Below, one piece after another: positions 58,880 through 59,688 of a stretch of DNA of 59,688 nucleotides. Location of the stretch: NCBI GenBank assembly GCA_024695625.1, contig JAILHV010000082.1:1-59688 (forward strand), read 5' to 3'. The first letter of the stretch is position 1; every line of letters starts with the position of its first letter. This DNA comes from Treponema sp. (GTDB lineage: Bacteria > Spirochaetota > Spirochaetia > Treponematales > Treponemataceae). The position numbers and the translations under genes were made by a program. The notes beneath the pieces are model-generated. The model was not told the DNA's origin. It worked only from the letters and a program-made list of their open reading frames with translations, and made no database searches.

Positions 58880-58886
58880 GGCGGGC

Positions 58887-59324
58887 ATGGATGAAATTGT
58901 TATTTATACGGATGGCGGGTGCCATGGGAATCCTGGGCCTGGGGGCTGGGGTTGTGTTGTAATAGATGGAGAGAAAGTTAGGAAGCTTAGCGGTGGCGAG
59001 AAGCAGACTACCAACAACCGCATGGAGCTTAGTGCGGCTATAGAAGCTTTGCAGGCTGTTGCGCTTGAAGGGCGGAAAATTGTTGTGTATTCCGACAGCC
59101 AGTATGTAAAGAACGGAATTACTTCCTGGATTAAAAACTGGAAGAAGAACGGCTGGAGGACTGCGGCAAAGAAGCCTGTGCTGAATCAGGATCTTTGGGT
59201 TCAGTTGGATACGCTTTACAATTCCCTTGATGTTGAATGGAAGTGGGTAAAGGGGCACGCTGGTGTTGAATACAACGAAGTGTGCGATCAGCTTTGCCAG
59301 ATGGAAATTGCAAAATTTGAGTGA
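58887..59324 (+). CDS. rnhA: Ribonuclease HI
   Basis: A 145-residue RNase H1. The catalytic acids are Asp9 in IYTDGGCHGNPGPGGWG, Glu in NNRMEL near 48, Asp in YSDSQYV near 70, and the late Asp in EVCDQL. The basic handle (SWIKNWKKNGW) is present, as in E. coli. It removes RNA from RNA-DNA hybrids. The ATG at 58887 is used because the in-frame ATG at 58878 overlaps the -10 box. Confidence 0.95.
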   Translation: MDEIVIYTDGGCHGNPGPGGWGCVVIDGEKVRKLSGGEKQTTNNRMELSAAIEALQAVALEGRKIVVYSDSQYVKNGITSWIKNWKKNGWRTAAKKPVLNQDLWVQLDTLYNSLDVEWKWVKGHAGVEYNEVCDQLCQMEIAKFE

Positions 59325-59348
59325 GTTTTAACGATGAATGCAAATTAT

Positions 59349-59427
59349 GCCTAGCCCCGATTGGAAGGGCGGCGTAGCCGTTGCCGTTAGGCAATGGAGG
59401 CGGAAGCCGGAACCCTGGAAAGCGGGT
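59349..59427. repeat. Dispersed repeat family B, copy 6
   Basis: From GCCTAGCCCCGATTGG to CCCTGGAAAGCGGGT, same orientation as copy 1. A short direct repeat, GGGTAGAAATTGCA, follows twice (59424 and 59536). No gene is seen between rnhA and the gene cut by the window end. Confidence 0.85.
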
Positions 59428-59618
59428 AGAAATTGCATCCGTGCAATTTCTACCCACAAGTTTCCTTCGGAAACTTGCCGTATTTTTATTGCCAACATTT
59501 GACGCGCCGTCCATGGTGCTATCGGTTTGCGAATGGGTAGAAATTGCATGGAGTCTGGCCGGACACGGAGTGCCGGACACAGTTGAAAATGGCCTTTGCT
59601 CCAGAATATAAAAAAAAA

Positions 59619-59688
59619 TTATTCTTCCGATTTAATCGTGAAAATTTTTATTCCTTCGTTTTTGAATTTTTCTTTTACGGCTGCAATT
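59619..59688 (-). CDS. C-terminal end of an unidentified gene
   Basis: A minus-strand frame enters at the window edge and stops with TAA at 59619-59621. The 22 visible residues (AAVKEKFKNEG, then IKIFTIKSEE) are charged and do not identify a family. The frame is the only open one across the edge with codon use like its neighbours. Confidence 0.4.
   Translation of the reverse strand, partial: IAAVKEKFKNEGIKIFTIKSEE

Overview
The window reads as a chromosomal segment of a spirochaete, most likely a gut or rumen Treponema. This is inferred from the style of the proteins: an RNase Y N-terminus, FeoA-FeoB, TrpG-TrpD and TrpC-TrpF fusions, a DUF115 motility-associated protein, a FliN-like SpoA protein and lipoproteins with relaxed lipoboxes. 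No rRNA or other strict species marker is present. Gene density is high and most genes are housekeeping.

Layout. 1-1.2 kb: the start of rny (minus strand), a tiny membrane ORF and a guanine-deaminase-like gene. 1.4-17 kb: a long plus-strand operon closely matching an aryl-polyene-type (APE) lipid pathway. It holds two ACPs, a COG4648 membrane domain fused to an AMP-ligase, a hotdog dehydratase, a glycosyltransferase, an LpxL-like acyltransferase, a thioesterase, a LolA-like carrier, an MMPL/RND exporter, a DUF3261 lipoprotein, a ketosynthase, a second dehydratase, a FabG and a second ketosynthase. In its middle sit three genes not expected there: two tandem RCK-type channel proteins with non-canonical pore loops and a cyclic-nucleotide-binding protein. 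The parts of a usual APE cluster missing here (O-methyltransferase, Ketoacyl-synt_2/chain-length-factor protein, lysophospholipid acyltransferase) form a minus-strand operon at 51.2-54.8 kb, about 35 kb away, with an esterase. No aromatic ammonia-lyase for the starter unit is visible.

17-31 kb: tRNA-Val, feoAB, a membrane protein, the tryptophan genes trpE, trpGD and trpCF interrupted by an orphan sugar-binding lipoprotein and a FliN-like protein, a large metalloprotease/beta-propeller/barrel protein and tRNA-Cys. 31-37 kb: an accessory stretch with AT-rich genes (a lipoprotein whose start codon reads ATT, an intact BrnA antitoxin next to a collapsed BrnT toxin gene, an unknown 262-aa protein), then a small membrane protein, a Nudix hydrolase, a DUF3737 beta-helix protein and an AraC regulator. 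It is bracketed by inverted copies of a repeat. 37-49 kb: a membrane adenylate cyclase, a DUF115 protein, cell-wall genes (PBP, signal peptidase I, LysM-M23 peptidase, a degenerate NodB protein, D,D-carboxypeptidase) and aroC. 49.7-59.7 kb: hisHF, the second APE-like operon, ribD-ribE-ribBA-ribH, rnhA and a gene cut by the window end.

Two genome-wide patterns stand out. First, many genes without a Shine-Dalgarno sequence have a good sigma70 promoter whose -10 box ends only 6-10 nt before the start codon, so their mRNAs should be leaderless (hisH, rnhA, lepB, ribD, feoAB, thioesterase, methyltransferase and others). Second, intergenic regions carry several families of dispersed repeats and very large nested inverted repeats; one repeat copy lies inside the 5' end of a coding frame.
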